Part shown: positions 51,110-61,807 of the stretch, piece after piece
Position numbering within the stretch: the stretch's first letter is position 1
How the letters are laid out: each line of letters begins with the position of its first letter
NCBI GenBank assembly: GCA_017546785.1
Contig: JAFYRW010000042.1
Coordinates: 168,966 to 232,965 of the forward strand
DNA length: 64,000 bases
Source of the DNA: Bacteroidaceae bacterium
GTDB taxonomy: Bacteria; Bacteroidota; Bacteroidia; Bacteroidales; Bacteroidaceae
Direction of reading: 5' to 3'
Position numbers and translations under genes: made by a program
Notes under the pieces: generated by a model
What the model saw: only the letters and a program-made list of their open reading frames with translations
Told to the model about the DNA's origin: nothing
Database searches by the model: none

Positions 51110-52321
51110 TTATGCAAACATTTTTGCTACGCGTTCAATGGCTGCTACGAGCGCATCAACCTCCTCTACGGTGTTGTACATTGCGAATGAGGCACGCACT
51201 GTTCCTGGTATTCCCAATATCTCCATAAGGGGCTGTGCGCAGTGGTGTCCTGTGCGTATGGCAATGCCTAAGCGGTCGAGCAGTGTGCCCATATCAGCAG
51301 GGTGAATGTCGCCCACAAGGAACGATACTGCCGAGCTGTCGGGGTTACCGAAGATGCGCATCGATGGAATGTTACGCAGACGCTCTACTGCGTAGCGTGT
51401 GAGGGCTTGCTCGTGCTGTGCTATGGCATCTACTCCAATCTCGTTCATAAAGTCTATTGCTCGTCCTAAGGCTATTGCTCCTACATAGTCGGGAGTGCCG
51501 GCTTCGAACTTATAGGGTAGTTCGTTGTATGTTGTCTTTTCGAATCGTACGGTCTGTATCATTTCGCCTCCTCCGTGGTAAGGCTGCATACGGTTGAGCC
51601 ACTCGCTCTTGCCATAGAGGACTCCAATGCCTGTGGGTGCGTACATCTTGTGTCCGCTGAATGCGAAAAAGTCGGCATCGAGAGCCTTTACGTCTATATT
51701 GCTATGAGGGATACTCTGTGCGCCGTCTATAAGCACAGGGACATTGAGTGTGTGCGCGTAGTCGATATACTCTTTTACAGGCGTTGTTGCTCCAAGAACA
51801 TTGGATACGTGGGCTATGCTCACCAAGCGTGTACGTTCGCCGAATAGTGCCTTGTATGCCTCAAAGTCGAGCGACTCGTTGCTGTCGAGCGGAATAACTT
51901 TAATCTCAATGCCTATGCGGTCGCGCAGAATCTGCCAGGGGACAATGTTGCTGTGATGCTCGAGAGAGGATATTATTACCTCGTCTCCCGCCTTTAGGAA
52001 TGTGTTGCCGAACGACGATGCTACAAGGTTGATGCTCTCGGTTGTTCCTCGAGTGAATATAATCTCGCTCTTGTCGCCTGCGTTTATATGTGCGCGTACC
52101 TTGTCGCGTGCCTCCTCGAACTTCTCGGTTGCTACCTGCGAGAGATGGTGTACTCCACGATGGACGTTGGAGTTTATTGTAAGGTAGGCCTGTGATATTG
52201 AGTCAATTACACAGCGTGGCTTTTGGGTTGTCGCCGCGTTGTCAAGATATATTAGGGGCTTACCATAGACTGTCTGTTCGAGTATGGGGAACTCTTTGCG
52301 TATGTCGTTGGGATTTAACAT
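51110..52321 (-). CDS. sufS: Cysteine desulfurase of the SUF system
   Basis: 403 residues, PLP enzyme taking sulfur from cysteine for Fe-S assembly. The PLP lysine is in FFAFSGHKMYAPTGIG (about 216-231), and the persulfide-forming cysteine is in IRTGHHCAQPLM (about 360). No SufE or SufU partner lies in the window. It follows sufD after a 71-base gap with two small hairpins. Confidence 0.97.
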   Translation of the reverse strand: MLNPNDIRKEFPILEQTVYGKPLIYLDNAATTQKPRCVIDSISQAYLTINSNVHRGVHHLSQVATEKFEEARDKVRAHINAGDKSEIIFTRGTTESINLVASSFGNTFLKAGDEVIISSLEHHSNIVPWQILRDRIGIEIKVIPLDSNESLDFEAYKALFGERTRLVSIAHVSNVLGATTPVKEYIDYAHTLNVPVLIDGAQSIPHSNIDVKALDADFFAFSGHKMYAPTGIGVLYGKSEWLNRMQPYHGGGEMIQTVRFEKTTYNELPYKFEAGTPDYVGAIALGRAIDFMNEIGVDAIAQHEQALTRYAVERLRNIPSMRIFGNPDSSAVSFLVGDIHPADMGTLLDRLGIAIRTGHHCAQPLMEILGIPGTVRASFAMYNTVEEVDALVAAIERVAKMFA

Positions 52322-52345
52322 CTTGTCTGTTGTTTATACAGTTAG

Positions 52346-52389
52346 TCTCCTCGGGAGAATAGAGCTTCCCCACCAAATGGTGGGGAGGC
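52346..52389 (-). other. Intercistronic hairpins between sufD and sufS
   Basis: Just behind the sufD stop, GCTTCCCCACC and GGTGGGGAGGC (52363-52389) form a strong stem with wobble pairs, and TCTCC/GGAGA (52346-52358) a smaller one. No T run follows on the minus strand, so they more likely tune mRNA stability or relative expression of sufS than end transcription. Confidence 0.5.
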
Positions 52390-52392
52390 TTA

Positions 52393-53757
52393 TTAGTTTG
52401 TTTTCTTTTGTTCGCGCTCGTGGCATAGTGAGCAGCCGTTGCAACGGCTGAGCTCGCCGCGGAAGCGTTTCTCGACAAGCATATGCAGACGATTGCGTAT
52501 ACCCTCGATGGCTATCTTGTCTATCACCTCACCGGCAAAGGCGAACATCAGAAGGTGGCGTGCCTCGTCGATGGGTATTCCGCGCTGCTGCATATAGAAG
52601 AGTGCATTCTCGTCGAGCTGTCCCACAGTAGAGCCGTGGCTGCACTTTACATCGTCGGCATATATCTCCAACTGCGGCTGTGCATACATTCGCGCACATT
52701 TTGTTAGACAGAGATTGCGGTTCGTCTGCTGCGAATTGGTGTGCTGGGCATCGGGCTGTATGAGCATCTTGCCGGCAAATACTCCTACCGACTCTTCATC
52801 GAGGATATATTTATATAGCTCGTTGCTGTTGCAGCGTGGCACCTTGTGCTCAACCAATGTGCGGTTGTCGGTGTGCTGGTGCTTGTCGTTTATGACAAGG
52901 CCCGAAATATCGCTCTCGGCACCTTCGCCCTGCATCGACAGCTGTGTGCGGTTGTATGTGAATCCGTTGGTGAGGGTAATGTTGCTGTGGTTGAAACGGC
53001 TGTTACCCTGCTGACGTACAAAGAGCTGTGCTATGCGTGTGTTGCTCTCCGATGTCTCCTCAAGGTCGTAGAGGTTCATACTTGCACCGTCGCCAACAAA
53101 AACCTCTGTTATCTGTGTTGATAGGGTCTTGTGGTTGCTTAGCGTGTGGTCACACACAAGCATATTGAGCGATGCTCGCTCCTCGAGAATAACGAGTATG
53201 CGGCGGTTGCTCATAATGTCGATATTGGTGCTCTGTATGGTTACAAACTGTATGGTGTCCTCGACAATCACACCTTTGGGTACGTAGATGACAATACCAT
53301 CCTGCACGAATGTCGTATTGAACTGAGCTATGCTGTCGCCATCCTGCGCCAGACTATTGTAGTAGGGCTCAATGAGCTGAGGATTGCTCTTTGCAATCTC
53401 ATTCAGACTGCCTACCATTACTCCCTGCGGCAACGCTGTCTTGTGATCGATACCTTTTAGATAGCTGTCGTTTATTATAAACTCCTGATGTGCCTTAAGG
53501 TTGGGAACGTCGCAGGTAAAGGACTCGTAGGGGGCAGTAAGGTTCTCCACTCGTCCGAGATTCATACCATAGTCGGCCGCGAACTGCTTCGATACATCGC
53601 TGTGGCGGTACTCCTCGTCGTTGAGTGCAGGGAATCCCTGCTCCTTGAATCTGGAGTATGCCTTGCGGCGCTCTTCGTTGAGCAGGGTGGCACAAGGTTT
53701 CTCGATGAGCTCCCTATGCTGCTCGAATATATCTATATATTGCTGTTCGTTGTTCAT
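52393..53757 (-). CDS. sufD: Fe-S assembly scaffold protein SufD
   Basis: 454 residues, beta-helix partner of SufB in the SufBC2D scaffold. It has the C-terminal SufBD block KCSHGSTVGQLDENALFYMQQ then RGIPIDEARHLL, including the conserved His. A Cys-rich tail, CNGCSLCHE, extends the C-terminus. Gene order sufB-sufC-sufD-sufS is standard for Bacteroidetes. Confidence 0.96.
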   Translation of the reverse strand: MNNEQQYIDIFEQHRELIEKPCATLLNEERRKAYSRFKEQGFPALNDEEYRHSDVSKQFAADYGMNLGRVENLTAPYESFTCDVPNLKAHQEFIINDSYLKGIDHKTALPQGVMVGSLNEIAKSNPQLIEPYYNSLAQDGDSIAQFNTTFVQDGIVIYVPKGVIVEDTIQFVTIQSTNIDIMSNRRILVILEERASLNMLVCDHTLSNHKTLSTQITEVFVGDGASMNLYDLEETSESNTRIAQLFVRQQGNSRFNHSNITLTNGFTYNRTQLSMQGEGAESDISGLVINDKHQHTDNRTLVEHKVPRCNSNELYKYILDEESVGVFAGKMLIQPDAQHTNSQQTNRNLCLTKCARMYAQPQLEIYADDVKCSHGSTVGQLDENALFYMQQRGIPIDEARHLLMFAFAGEVIDKIAIEGIRNRLHMLVEKRFRGELSRCNGCSLCHEREQKKTN

Positions 53758-53770
53758 TGCTCACCAATGC

Positions 53771-54529
53771 TTAGAGTGTCTCGTTCTTAATCCAGTCGTA
53801 TCCGCGCTCCTCGAGCTCCAATGCAAGCTCGGGGCCGGCGGTTTTTACTATGCGGCCATTGTAAAGCACGTGTACAATGTCGGGCTTTATGTAGTCGAGC
53901 AGTCGCTGATAGTGGGTGATTACAAGGGTCGATGTCTCGGGACCTTTGAGCTTATTCACTCCCTCGGCAACAATGCGCAGGGCGTCAATGTCCAATCCCG
54001 AGTCTGTCTCGTCGAGGATGCTCAATGTGGGCTCGAGCATTGCCATCTGGAATATTTCGTTGCGTTTCTTCTCGCCACCGCTGAAGCCTTCGTTCACCGA
54101 ACGGTTGGCCAATTTGCTGTCGAGGTTCACAAGGGCACGCTTCTCGCGCATAAGCTTCAGGAAATCTCCTGCGCTCATAGGCTCCTGTCCAAGATATTCG
54201 CGCTTGGCATTTATTGCAGCACGCATAAAGTTGGTCATACTTACTCCTGCAATCTCCACAGGATACTGGAACGAAAGGAATACTCCCTCGTGGCTGCGGT
54301 CCTCGGCCGATAGCTCGAGCAGATTCTTGCCTTTGTATATTACCTCGCCCTCGGTAACGGTGTATGCAGGATGTCCTACAAGCACATTGCTCAGTGTACT
54401 CTTTCCCGAACCGTTGGGTCCCATTATGGCGTGAACTTCACCGGGCTTGACAGTGAGGTTTATTCCCTTTAATATCTCTTTGCCATCGATTGTGGCGTGT
54501 AGGTTCTTTATTTCAATCAGATTTTCCAT
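53771..54529 (-). CDS. sufC: Fe-S assembly ATPase SufC
   Basis: 252 residues, ABC-type ATPase of the SUF complex. Walker A GPNGSGKST (about 38-46), signature FSGGEKKRNEIFQMAMLEP, Walker B region LSILDETDSGLDID with the D-loop, and H-loop TLVITHYQRLL. It has no membrane partner. Twelve bases separate it from sufB. Confidence 0.98.
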   Translation of the reverse strand: MENLIEIKNLHATIDGKEILKGINLTVKPGEVHAIMGPNGSGKSTLSNVLVGHPAYTVTEGEVIYKGKNLLELSAEDRSHEGVFLSFQYPVEIAGVSMTNFMRAAINAKREYLGQEPMSAGDFLKLMREKRALVNLDSKLANRSVNEGFSGGEKKRNEIFQMAMLEPTLSILDETDSGLDIDALRIVAEGVNKLKGPETSTLVITHYQRLLDYIKPDIVHVLYNGRIVKTAGPELALELEERGYDWIKNETL

Positions 54530-54541
54530 TGTTGTTGTGTG

Positions 54542-55987
54542 TTATCCTACCGAGCCTTCCAATGAGACGCTGAGCAGTTTCTGCGCCTCTATTGCAAACT
54601 CCATAGGCAGTTTGTTCAATACCTCTTTTGCGTAGCCGTTAACTATGAGGCCTATAGCCTCCTCGGTGCCTATTCCTCGCTGATTGCAGTAGAATAGTTG
54701 GTCCTCGGAAATTTTTGAGGTTGTTGCCTCGTGCTCAATGACTGCACTGTCGTTGTGTATGTCCATATAGGGGAATGTGTGTGCACCGCATTTGCTTCCC
54801 AATAATAGTGAGTCGCATTGGCTGTAGTTGCGGGCATTATCGGCATTCTTGCTCACACGCACCAGTCCACGATAGGAATTTTGGCTCTTACCTGCCGATA
54901 TTCCCTTGCTTATGATGGTACTGCGGGTATTCTTGCCCAAATGTATCATCTTCGTTCCAGTGTCGGCCTGCTGATAATTGTTGGTGAGTGCTACCGAGTA
55001 GAACTCTCCCTGAGAATTGTCGCCACGCAATATGCAGCCGGGATATTTCCAGGTGATTGCCGAACCGGTCTCTACCTGTGTCCACGACAGCTTGCTGTTG
55101 ATGCCTCGGCAATCGCCTCGTTTGGTAACAAAGTTGTATACTCCGCCGCGACCCTCGGAGTCTCCGGGATACCAGTTCTGTACGGTGCTGTATTTAACCT
55201 CAGCATTGTCGCACACTATAATCTCGACAATGGCAGCGTGTAGCTGATTCTCGTCGCGCATAGGCGCTGTACAGCCCTCGAGATACGATACATAGCTGTT
55301 GTCGTCGGCAACGATGAGTGTACGCTCGAACTGTCCTGTATTTGCTGCGTTTATACGGAAATAGGTCGATAGCTCCATAGGGCAACGCACCCCTTTGGGT
55401 ATATATACGAATGAACCGTCGCTGAACACAGCGCTGTTGAGTGCCGCAAAGAAGTTATCGCGGTAGTTCACCACTGTTCCTAAATATTTTCTTACAAGGT
55501 CGGGATACTCCTGTATAGCCTCGCTCATTGAGCAGAATATTATTCCTTTCTCCTTGAGCTCCTCCTTGAAGGTTGTCTTTACCGATACAGAGTCCATCAC
55601 AGCATCTACGGCTGTGCCGCTCAATGCCAAGCGCTCCTCGAGAGGAATTCCCAGCTTCTCGAATGTCTTCATAAGCTCGGGATCAATCTCGTTGCTTTGC
55701 TTCTTGTTCTTCTTCAACGGGTCGGCGTAATAGGAAATTGCCTGATAGTCAATTGGCGGAATATCAAGATGCGCCCACTGTGGCATCTTCTGTGTCAGCC
55801 AATATTTATATGCTTGTAAACGGAACTCAAGCAACCATTCGGGCTCGTTCTTCTTTTGCGAAATAAGTCTGATGGTATCCTCGTTGAGTCCGCTCTCTAT
55901 AATGTCGGTCTTAATGTTGCTGACAAAGCCATACTCATAGGCTTTATCGGCTATTTTTCGGAATATGTTGTTATTTCGTTTTTTCAT
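54542..55987 (-). CDS. sufB: Fe-S assembly scaffold protein SufB
   Basis: 481 residues. It holds the scaffold on which clusters form, together with SufC and SufD. Typical blocks: the [20 protein letters not shown] stretch, [19 protein letters not shown] and the C-terminal [20 protein letters not shown]. Its start overlaps the end of cvpA by 17 bases, implying translational coupling. Confidence 0.98.
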   Translation of the reverse strand: MKKRNNNIFRKIADKAYEYGFVSNIKTDIIESGLNEDTIRLISQKKNEPEWLLEFRLQAYKYWLTQKMPQWAHLDIPPIDYQAISYYADPLKKNKKQSNEIDPELMKTFEKLGIPLEERLALSGTAVDAVMDSVSVKTTFKEELKEKGIIFCSMSEAIQEYPDLVRKYLGTVVNYRDNFFAALNSAVFSDGSFVYIPKGVRCPMELSTYFRINAANTGQFERTLIVADDNSYVSYLEGCTAPMRDENQLHAAIVEIIVCDNAEVKYSTVQNWYPGDSEGRGGVYNFVTKRGDCRGINSKLSWTQVETGSAITWKYPGCILRGDNSQGEFYSVALTNNYQQADTGTKMIHLGKNTRSTIISKGISAGKSQNSYRGLVRVSKNADNARNYSQCDSLLLGSKCGAHTFPYMDIHNDSAVIEHEATTSKISEDQLFYCNQRGIGTEEAIGLIVNGYAKEVLNKLPMEFAIEAQKLLSVSLEGSVG

Positions 55988-56471
55988 CTATCTCTTGTTT
56001 CACCTCCTCTATTATAATTGATGTCTTTCGGCTTATATGCTTATATAACATCGAGTTTTCCTGTGTTGTTTTACTTGTAATCTCTATCTCGGGGAATAGA
56101 GTATTTGTGGCCTTTATAGCTCCGATGAACAACTGTAATGCAAAGAATGCGCTCAGCGTGGCACCTGCAATCCTGTTGATGATATTTATGCGTAGCTTCT
56201 TTAACAATGCTGTTATTGCTGCACTTATAATCTTGAAAATTAGAGAGATAATAGCTATTATACCTATGAATGAGATAATTTCGCATAGGTAGATGTTCCA
56301 TCCTGTGTACAGAGAGAGACGCTCGCCGACGACAGAATAGATAAATATCGCTTGGAGAAGGCCTACAGCGAGGCCCACTCCAAACGTTAATTGACCGATA
56401 AGTCCTTTTATGTATCCGTAGATACCTCCTATTGAGAGGACGACTAAAAGAACAATATCCAGTGTGTTCAT
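55971..56471 (-). CDS. cvpA: CvpA family membrane protein
   Basis: 166 residues with about four membrane helices (opening [20 protein letters not shown] then IKGLIGQ), the usual CvpA pattern of colicin V production/toxin export homologues. Proposed roles in envelope integrity are not settled. It sits between infB (15-base gap) and sufB. Confidence 0.9.
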   Translation of the reverse strand: MNTLDIVLLVVLSIGGIYGYIKGLIGQLTFGVGLAVGLLQAIFIYSVVGERLSLYTGWNIYLCEIISFIGIIAIISLIFKIISAAITALLKKLRINIINRIAGATLSAFFALQLFIGAIKATNTLFPEIEITSKTTQENSMLYKHISRKTSIIIEEVKQEIDEKTK

Positions 56472-56486
56472 CTCTTTTGCAAAATC

Positions 56487-59309
56487 TTATAGTTTCTGCT
56501 TAACCTCAACCTCGGTAAATGTCTCAATGATATCACCTACCTTAATATCGTCCTGAGAAACAAGGCTAATACCGCACTCGTAGTTTGTACCTACCTCCTT
56601 AACATCCTCCTTGAAGCGCTTGAGGGCTGCAAGGTTACCTGTGTGGATAACAATACCATCGCGGATGAGGCGTGCACGGTCGGTACGTTTGACCTTACCC
56701 TCGCGGACCATACATCCAGCAACGGTACCAACCTTACTGATGTGGAATGTCTCGCGAACCTCGATAGTAGCAGTAATCTCCTCCTTGACAATGGGGGCTA
56801 GCATACCCTCCATTGCGGCCTTAACCTCCTCGATAGCATCGTAGATGATAGAATAGATACGGATATCCACTCCTTCGTTCTCGGCAATCTTACGCGCCAT
56901 AACAGAAGGACGAACCTGGAATCCGACGATGATAGCATCGGATGCAGCAGCCAAGCTTACGTCGGACTCGGAAATCTGTCCCACAGCCTTGTGGATAACA
57001 TTTATCTGGATAGTCTCGGTAGAGAGCTTGATAAGTGAGTCGCTCAATGCCTCGATTGAACCGTCCACGTCACCCTTGACGATGATATTGAGTGTCTGGA
57101 ATGTTCCGAGAGCAATACGACGGCCAACCTCATCGAGAGTAAGCATCTTTTGTGTACGGAGGCCCTGCTCGCGCTGCAACTGCTCGCGCTTACCTGTAAT
57201 CTCGCGTGCCTCGCGCTCGCTATCAACAACGTTGAATGTGTCACCGGCAGCAGGAGCACCGTTGAGTCCCAGAATAAGTGCGGGCTCTGCGGGCTTAACC
57301 TCCTTGATACGCTGGTTACGCTCGTTGAAGATAGCCTTAACCTTACCCCACTGTGTTCCGGCAACAACAATGTCGCCAACCTTTAATGTACCATTCTGAA
57401 CAAGGACTGTAGCAACGTATCCGCGGCCCTTGTCCAATGTAGACTCAATAACAGAACCTGTAGCCTTGCGGTCGGGGTTAGCCTTGAGCTCCAACATTTC
57501 GGCCTCGAGAAGGACCTTCTCCATAAGCTCCTCAACGCCCATACCTTTCTTTGCAGAAATCTCCTGCGACTGGTATTTACCTCCCCAGTCCTCGACGAGC
57601 ATATTAAGGTTGGCAAGCTCCTCCTTGATGCGGTTGGGGTCGGCTGCAGGCTTATCGACCTTGTTGATGGCAAATACAATTGGTACGCCGGCTGCCATTG
57701 CGTGGTTGATGGCCTCCTTTGTCTGGGGCATCACATTGTCGTCGGCAGCAATGATGATGATGGCAATATCGGTAATCTTGGCACCACGCGCACGCATCGC
57801 TGTAAAGGCTTCGTGTCCCGGAGTATCGAGGAAGGTAATGTGCTTACCATTCTCCATCTGGACATTGTATGCACCAATGTGCTGTGTAATACCTCCGGCC
57901 TCACCGGCAATGACGTTAGACTTACGGATGTAGTCGAGCAACGATGTCTTACCGTGGTCTACGTGTCCCATCACTGTAATAATGGGGGCGCGGGGCTGCA
58001 AATCCTCCTCAGAGTCTTTCTCCTCCTCGATGGCATTGGCTACCTCGGCGCTGACATATTCTGTAGAGAATCCGAACTCCTCGGCAACAATGTTGATAGT
58101 CTCTGCATCGAGACGCTGGTTGATAGATACCATAATACCGATGCTCATACAGGTTGCAATGACCTGTGTTACAGAGACGTTCATCATACTTGCAAGCTCG
58201 TTGGCTGTTACGAACTCAGTGAGTTTGAGCACTTTGCTCTGCTCCATTTCGTCCATTGCCATCTGCTGCTGACGCTCAGCTGCCAATTCGCGCTTGTCCT
58301 TACGGTATTTAGCCGACTTTCCTTTGTTGCGGTTGGTCAGACGGTCGAGTGTCTCTTTAATCTGCTTAGAAACATCCTCGTCGCTAACGTCAGACTTGTC
58401 GAAACGCTTGTATTTGTTGTCGCGGTCGTGACGGCTGCCCTGTGAGGGGTTGTTTGCATTATTGTTCTTGTTGCGGTTAGCCGACCAATCGTTCTGCTGC
58501 TCGCCACCCTCCTGATTGATGTTCACACGCTGGTTGCCGATGCGCGCACGTTTCTTCTTCTTGTCGTTGTTGGGGTCGTTCTGTGAACCGCCACCCTGCT
58601 GCTGACGCTGAGAATTGTCCTTGTGCTGCTTGCGCATCTCTTCGCGCTGACGGTCCTTCTCCTCGCGCTCCTTACGCTTTTCCTCCTTGCTCTTTTTCTT
58701 GGGACGGGTCTGCTGATTGATAGCCGAGAGGTCAATCTTACCTACAATGTTGAATCCTGTTGCCTGAGGCTTGGGCTCTTCTGCCTTTTTCTCAACAACG
58801 GGTGCTTCAACCTTTACAGGCTCCTCGACCTTTGCAGGCTCCTCTTTTACTACGGGCTTAACCTCGGCTGCGGGCTTCTCCTCCTTAACGGCAGGCTTTG
58901 CCTCGGCCTTCTTCTCGGGCTGTTTCTCCTTCTTTGCCGAGCGACGGTTGAGTGAATCGAGGTCAATAGTGCGCATAACCTTAATTACAGGTTCCTCAGC
59001 CTTAACCTCGGGCTCCTCTTTTGCAACGGGGGCCTCGGTTTTTGCGGGCTGCTCCTCAACGACGGCCTTCTCTGTCTCGGCTGCTGCTTTGGGACGCTCC
59101 TTGTTCTGTCGCTCCTGTGTGAACTTGTCCGACTCCAGACGGACATTCTTATCGGCGCTGAACGCCTCCATCAATAGTTCATAGCCCTTTTCGGGTACTA
59201 CAGCGTTGGGATCCTCTTTAATTTCGATGCCCTTTTTCTGTAGGAACTCTACGATGGTGTTCAATCCGATATTGAGTTCTTTTTGTACTTTATTTAGTCT
59301 TATCTTCAT
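56487..59309 (-). CDS. infB: Translation initiation factor IF-2
   Basis: 940 residues. The N-terminus has an IF2_N domain (1-55), then about 280 residues of low-complexity Lys/Glu/Pro-rich and Gln/Asn-rich sequence. The GTPase follows, with G1 GHVDHGKTS (about 445-455), G3 DTPGHEAF, and G4 NKVDKP. Domains II to IV follow, ending with the fMet-tRNA-binding C2 domain. Length is near the upper end of bacterial IF-2, due to the linker. Confidence 0.98.
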   Translation of the reverse strand: MKIRLNKVQKELNIGLNTIVEFLQKKGIEIKEDPNAVVPEKGYELLMEAFSADKNVRLESDKFTQERQNKERPKAAAETEKAVVEEQPAKTEAPVAKEEPEVKAEEPVIKVMRTIDLDSLNRRSAKKEKQPEKKAEAKPAVKEEKPAAEVKPVVKEEPAKVEEPVKVEAPVVEKKAEEPKPQATGFNIVGKIDLSAINQQTRPKKKSKEEKRKEREEKDRQREEMRKQHKDNSQRQQQGGGSQNDPNNDKKKKRARIGNQRVNINQEGGEQQNDWSANRNKNNNANNPSQGSRHDRDNKYKRFDKSDVSDEDVSKQIKETLDRLTNRNKGKSAKYRKDKRELAAERQQQMAMDEMEQSKVLKLTEFVTANELASMMNVSVTQVIATCMSIGIMVSINQRLDAETINIVAEEFGFSTEYVSAEVANAIEEEKDSEEDLQPRAPIITVMGHVDHGKTSLLDYIRKSNVIAGEAGGITQHIGAYNVQMENGKHITFLDTPGHEAFTAMRARGAKITDIAIIIIAADDNVMPQTKEAINHAMAAGVPIVFAINKVDKPAADPNRIKEELANLNMLVEDWGGKYQSQEISAKKGMGVEELMEKVLLEAEMLELKANPDRKATGSVIESTLDKGRGYVATVLVQNGTLKVGDIVVAGTQWGKVKAIFNERNQRIKEVKPAEPALILGLNGAPAAGDTFNVVDSEREAREITGKREQLQREQGLRTQKMLTLDEVGRRIALGTFQTLNIIVKGDVDGSIEALSDSLIKLSTETIQINVIHKAVGQISESDVSLAAASDAIIVGFQVRPSVMARKIAENEGVDIRIYSIIYDAIEEVKAAMEGMLAPIVKEEITATIEVRETFHISKVGTVAGCMVREGKVKRTDRARLIRDGIVIHTGNLAALKRFKEDVKEVGTNYECGISLVSQDDIKVGDIIETFTEVEVKQKL

Positions 59310-59334
59310 TAGCTCACTCTGTTTTTAGTTGTTC

Positions 59335-60606
59335 TTAGTTATTTTCGCTCTCATCCTCAAACTCGGCTCTCAGAACCTCGAGAAGATTGTCTACTGTATC
59401 CTCCTCAAGGTCGGCTTTCTCGATGAGTACCTCGCGGGGAACGTTGAGCACAGCCTTTGCTGTGTCGAGTCCAATCTTCTTGATTGAAGAGATTACCCAC
59501 TCGTCAATCTCATCGGCAAACTCGTCGAGGTAGATATCATCCTCCTGAGCATTCTCCTCAATCTCGCGGTAAACGTCGATTGTGTACTCTGTGAGCATAC
59601 TTGCGAGCTTGATGTTAAGACCGTTCTTACCGATAGCAAGAGAAACCTCCTCGGGCTTCAAATAAACGTCGGCTGTCTTTTTCTCCTCGTCGAGGTAAAT
59701 TGTAAATACCTTTGCGGGGCTCAATGCACGCTTGATGAAGAGCTCAATGTTTGATGTGTAGTTGATAACGTCGATATTCTCGTTGCGCAACTCACGAACA
59801 ATGCCGTGGATACGTGAACCCTTTACACCTACGCAAGCGCCTACGGGGTCGATGCGGTCGTCGTATGTCTCAACGGCAATCTTTGCACGCTCGCCGGGGA
59901 TGCGGGCAATCTTCTTTATTGTGATAAGGCCGTCGTTAATCTCGGGAACCTCCAATTCAAAGAGACGCTGCAAGAACATAGGTGATGTGCGGCTGAGAAT
60001 GATTTTAGGGTTGTTGTTCTGGTTGTCTACGCGTGCAACGACAGCGCGAACGTTGTCGCCCTTGCGGTAGAAGTCCGAGGGAATCTGCTCGCTCTTGGGG
60101 AGGATAAGCTCGTTACCCTCGTCGTCGAGTAAAAGAATCTCCTTCTTCCAAATTTGGTAAACCTCGCCGCTTACGATAGTACCTACCTTCTCGATGTATT
60201 TGTTGTAGAGGCTGTCTTTCTCCAATTCGAGAATCTTAGACGCCAATGTCTGACGAAGGTTAAGAATTGCGCGACGGCCGAACTCAGCGAAATTGACAAT
60301 CTCACTAACCTCCTCGCCAATCTCGAACGAGTCGTCGATGAGCTGTGCCTCGCTCAAAGAAATCTCAAAGTTGTCGTCCTTAACCTCTTTGTCGGCAACA
60401 ACTGTGCGGCGACGCTGAATCTCAAAGTCTCCACGGTCGGGGTTTACAATAACCGAGTAGTTCTCGTCGGTTCCGAACATATTTACCAATACCTTGCGGA
60501 AACTCTCCTCGAGTACGCTGATCATTGTTGTACGGTCGATGTTTTTCGACTCCTTGAATTCTTGAAATGTATCAAGAAGGCTGATTGTTTCTTCTTTCTT
60601 TGCCAT
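59335..60606 (-). CDS. nusA: Transcription termination/antitermination factor NusA
   Basis: 423 residues. An N-terminal RNA polymerase-binding domain (to about 130) is followed by an S1 domain (GTIVSGEVYQIWKKE then VRAVVARVDNQ), and two KH domains (DPVGACVGVKGSRIHGIVRE is the first, AIGKNGLNIKLASML the second). It lacks the two acidic repeats of E. coli NusA, as is usual outside Proteobacteria. An intrinsic terminator lies in the leader of its operon (61173-61199). Confidence 0.98.
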   Translation of the reverse strand: MAKKEETISLLDTFQEFKESKNIDRTTMISVLEESFRKVLVNMFGTDENYSVIVNPDRGDFEIQRRRTVVADKEVKDDNFEISLSEAQLIDDSFEIGEEVSEIVNFAEFGRRAILNLRQTLASKILELEKDSLYNKYIEKVGTIVSGEVYQIWKKEILLLDDEGNELILPKSEQIPSDFYRKGDNVRAVVARVDNQNNNPKIILSRTSPMFLQRLFELEVPEINDGLITIKKIARIPGERAKIAVETYDDRIDPVGACVGVKGSRIHGIVRELRNENIDVINYTSNIELFIKRALSPAKVFTIYLDEEKKTADVYLKPEEVSLAIGKNGLNIKLASMLTEYTIDVYREIEENAQEDDIYLDEFADEIDEWVISSIKKIGLDTAKAVLNVPREVLIEKADLEEDTVDNLLEVLRAEFEDESENN

Positions 60607-60651
60607 TTTCTTTTTGATTTATATTTTAATTAACTTTTTCGTCTAGTGGGC

Positions 60652-61119
60652 TTACTTGAAATTGATGATATACTTTGCGTATTTAATTTCGTTGTAAGCA
60701 AAATGTATTTCTTCCTCTACAATCTGAGGGCGTTTGCTGCCTTCGAGCTTAACCTTTTTCTCTACTCCAATAACAAACTCCTGTTCGTTGGCAGACTTTA
60801 GTATACCTTTGTGTTTCTTACCGTCCTTGCTTAGTACCTCAATCTCTTTTCCTATGTAGTTGATATACTGCTGAAGAACCTTGAAGGGTTGTCCCAATCC
60901 TGCTGAGCCTACCTCGAGCTCATAGTCGTCAATGTCGCTGCTGAGGCCCGATTCAATGTGTCGGCTGAGTTCGGCGCAGTCCTCAATCCACACTCCGTCG
61001 GAGTGGTCAATCTCAACGGTAATCTTGTCGTCCTTACTGATAACTACGTCTACTAAAAAATACTCTTTGTCGGCGAGCCATTCGCGAGTTAATTCAATTA
61101 CTTTCTGCTTGTCAATCAT
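60652..61119 (-). CDS. rimP: Ribosome maturation factor RimP
   Basis: 155 residues; assists 30S assembly. It has the RimP N-terminal domain (VEIDHSDGVWIEDCAELSRH) and the LEVGSAGLGQPFK block that matches the family's LEVSSPGLxRP. First gene of the rimP-nusA-infB-cvpA-sufBCDS-rnhB run. Confidence 0.95.
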   Translation of the reverse strand: MIDKQKVIELTREWLADKEYFLVDVVISKDDKITVEIDHSDGVWIEDCAELSRHIESGLSSDIDDYELEVGSAGLGQPFKVLQQYINYIGKEIEVLSKDGKKHKGILKSANEQEFVIGVEKKVKLEGSKRPQIVEEEIHFAYNEIKYAKYIINFK

Positions 61120-61172
61120 AGGTTTGATACAGTTCTAAAAAACGGAGATAATGTTTCTTGTGTCTATTGTAT

Positions 61173-61199
61173 GAAAAAGAGGGGCTTTTCAGCCCCTCT
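61173..61199 (-). terminator. Leader terminator (attenuator) of the rimP-nusA-infB operon
   Basis: On the minus strand AGAGGGGCT (61191-61199) and AGCCCCTCT (61178-61186) form a nine-base GC-rich stem with a four-base loop, followed at once by UUUUU (A tract 61173-61177). It lies between the operon promoter and rimP, and no minus-strand gene lies upstream that it could terminate nearby. It would cut the transcript at about 40 bases. Confidence 0.75.
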
Positions 61200-61217
61200 C
61201 AATCCTCATTTACATTG

Positions 61218-61249
61218 CAAATGTAATAATAATTAACGGTGCTACCAAA
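61218..61249 (-). promoter_or_regulatory. Promoter of the rimP-nusA-infB-suf operon
   Basis: On the minus strand TACATTTG (61218-61225) with TTTG (61246-61249) exactly 20 bases upstream, among the best-matched promoters in the window. Confidence 0.75.
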
Positions 61250-61354
61250 TGTTTGCTCTTTTTTCTTGTCCGTTTGACGAAAAAAAAGTGCTCTTAGGCT
61301 CCTTTTGCCGCTTTTTATTTATCTTAGCGCCTGTTAGACAAAAAATGTTTCATT

Positions 61355-61753
61355 ATGTACAAAAGACGCGGCAAAGATACCAATATGAGATTCCTTTTCG
61401 GCAGTGTGTTTTTCTTCTTCATACTGCTTATGACAATTGTGCTGTTCAGCTATTTTACTCTCGAGCAATATTGGGATAAGCCACAAGATACCTCTTTGAG
61501 GTATGAGTTTGTATTTTCTTCAGAATTTTCGGGTAAGAACTATGACCTTTATCTTAACGACAGCCTTCTCTACGAGGGTGTGCCGGTGAATGTCGATACG
61601 GTGGTTGCGGTGAACCGCTTTGCGGTGGATAATGCGCTGCTTGTGGTGGAGCGTGAGACTGATATTGTCTCTATTCACGAGATTAAGGAAAAGCAGGGCC
61701 GCGGAGTGATAAGCTTGGGCCGTGAGGGGGTAAAATTGAATATGACAGAGTAG
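61355..61753 (+). CDS. Small single-pass membrane protein
   Basis: 132 residues (122 if the ATG at 61385 is used). Basic N-terminus, one membrane helix at about 13-35 (FGSVFFFFILLMTIVLFSYF), then an extracytoplasmic beta-rich region of about 95 residues (YEFVFSSEFSGKNYDLYLND then LLYEGVPVNVDTVVAVNRF). I do not recognise the family. It is divergent from the rimP operon and convergent with the S41 protease, with a shared terminator. Confidence 0.65.
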   Translation: MYKRRGKDTNMRFLFGSVFFFFILLMTIVLFSYFTLEQYWDKPQDTSLRYEFVFSSEFSGKNYDLYLNDSLLYEGVPVNVDTVVAVNRFAVDNALLVVERETDIVSIHEIKEKQGRGVISLGREGVKLNMTE

Positions 61754-61775
61754 AGCGCTGTTTCCTCTGAAATAG

Positions 61776-61806
61776 AAAAAGGTTCACTTTTGAGTGAACC
61801 TTTTTT
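61776..61806. terminator. Bidirectional terminator
   Basis: AAAAAGGTTCACT (61776-61788) and AGTGAACCTTTTT (61793-61805), perfect stem with a TTTG loop, A/T tracts on both sides; lies between convergent genes. Confidence 0.9.
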
Positions 61807-61807
61807 G

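Noticed and set aside
53621..54313. 230-codon plus-strand frame over sufC and the start of sufD
   Set aside because: Antisense shadow of well-conserved SUF genes.
57702..58445. 247-codon plus-strand frame inside infB
   Set aside because: Antisense to the IF-2 G domain and linker; no family resemblance.
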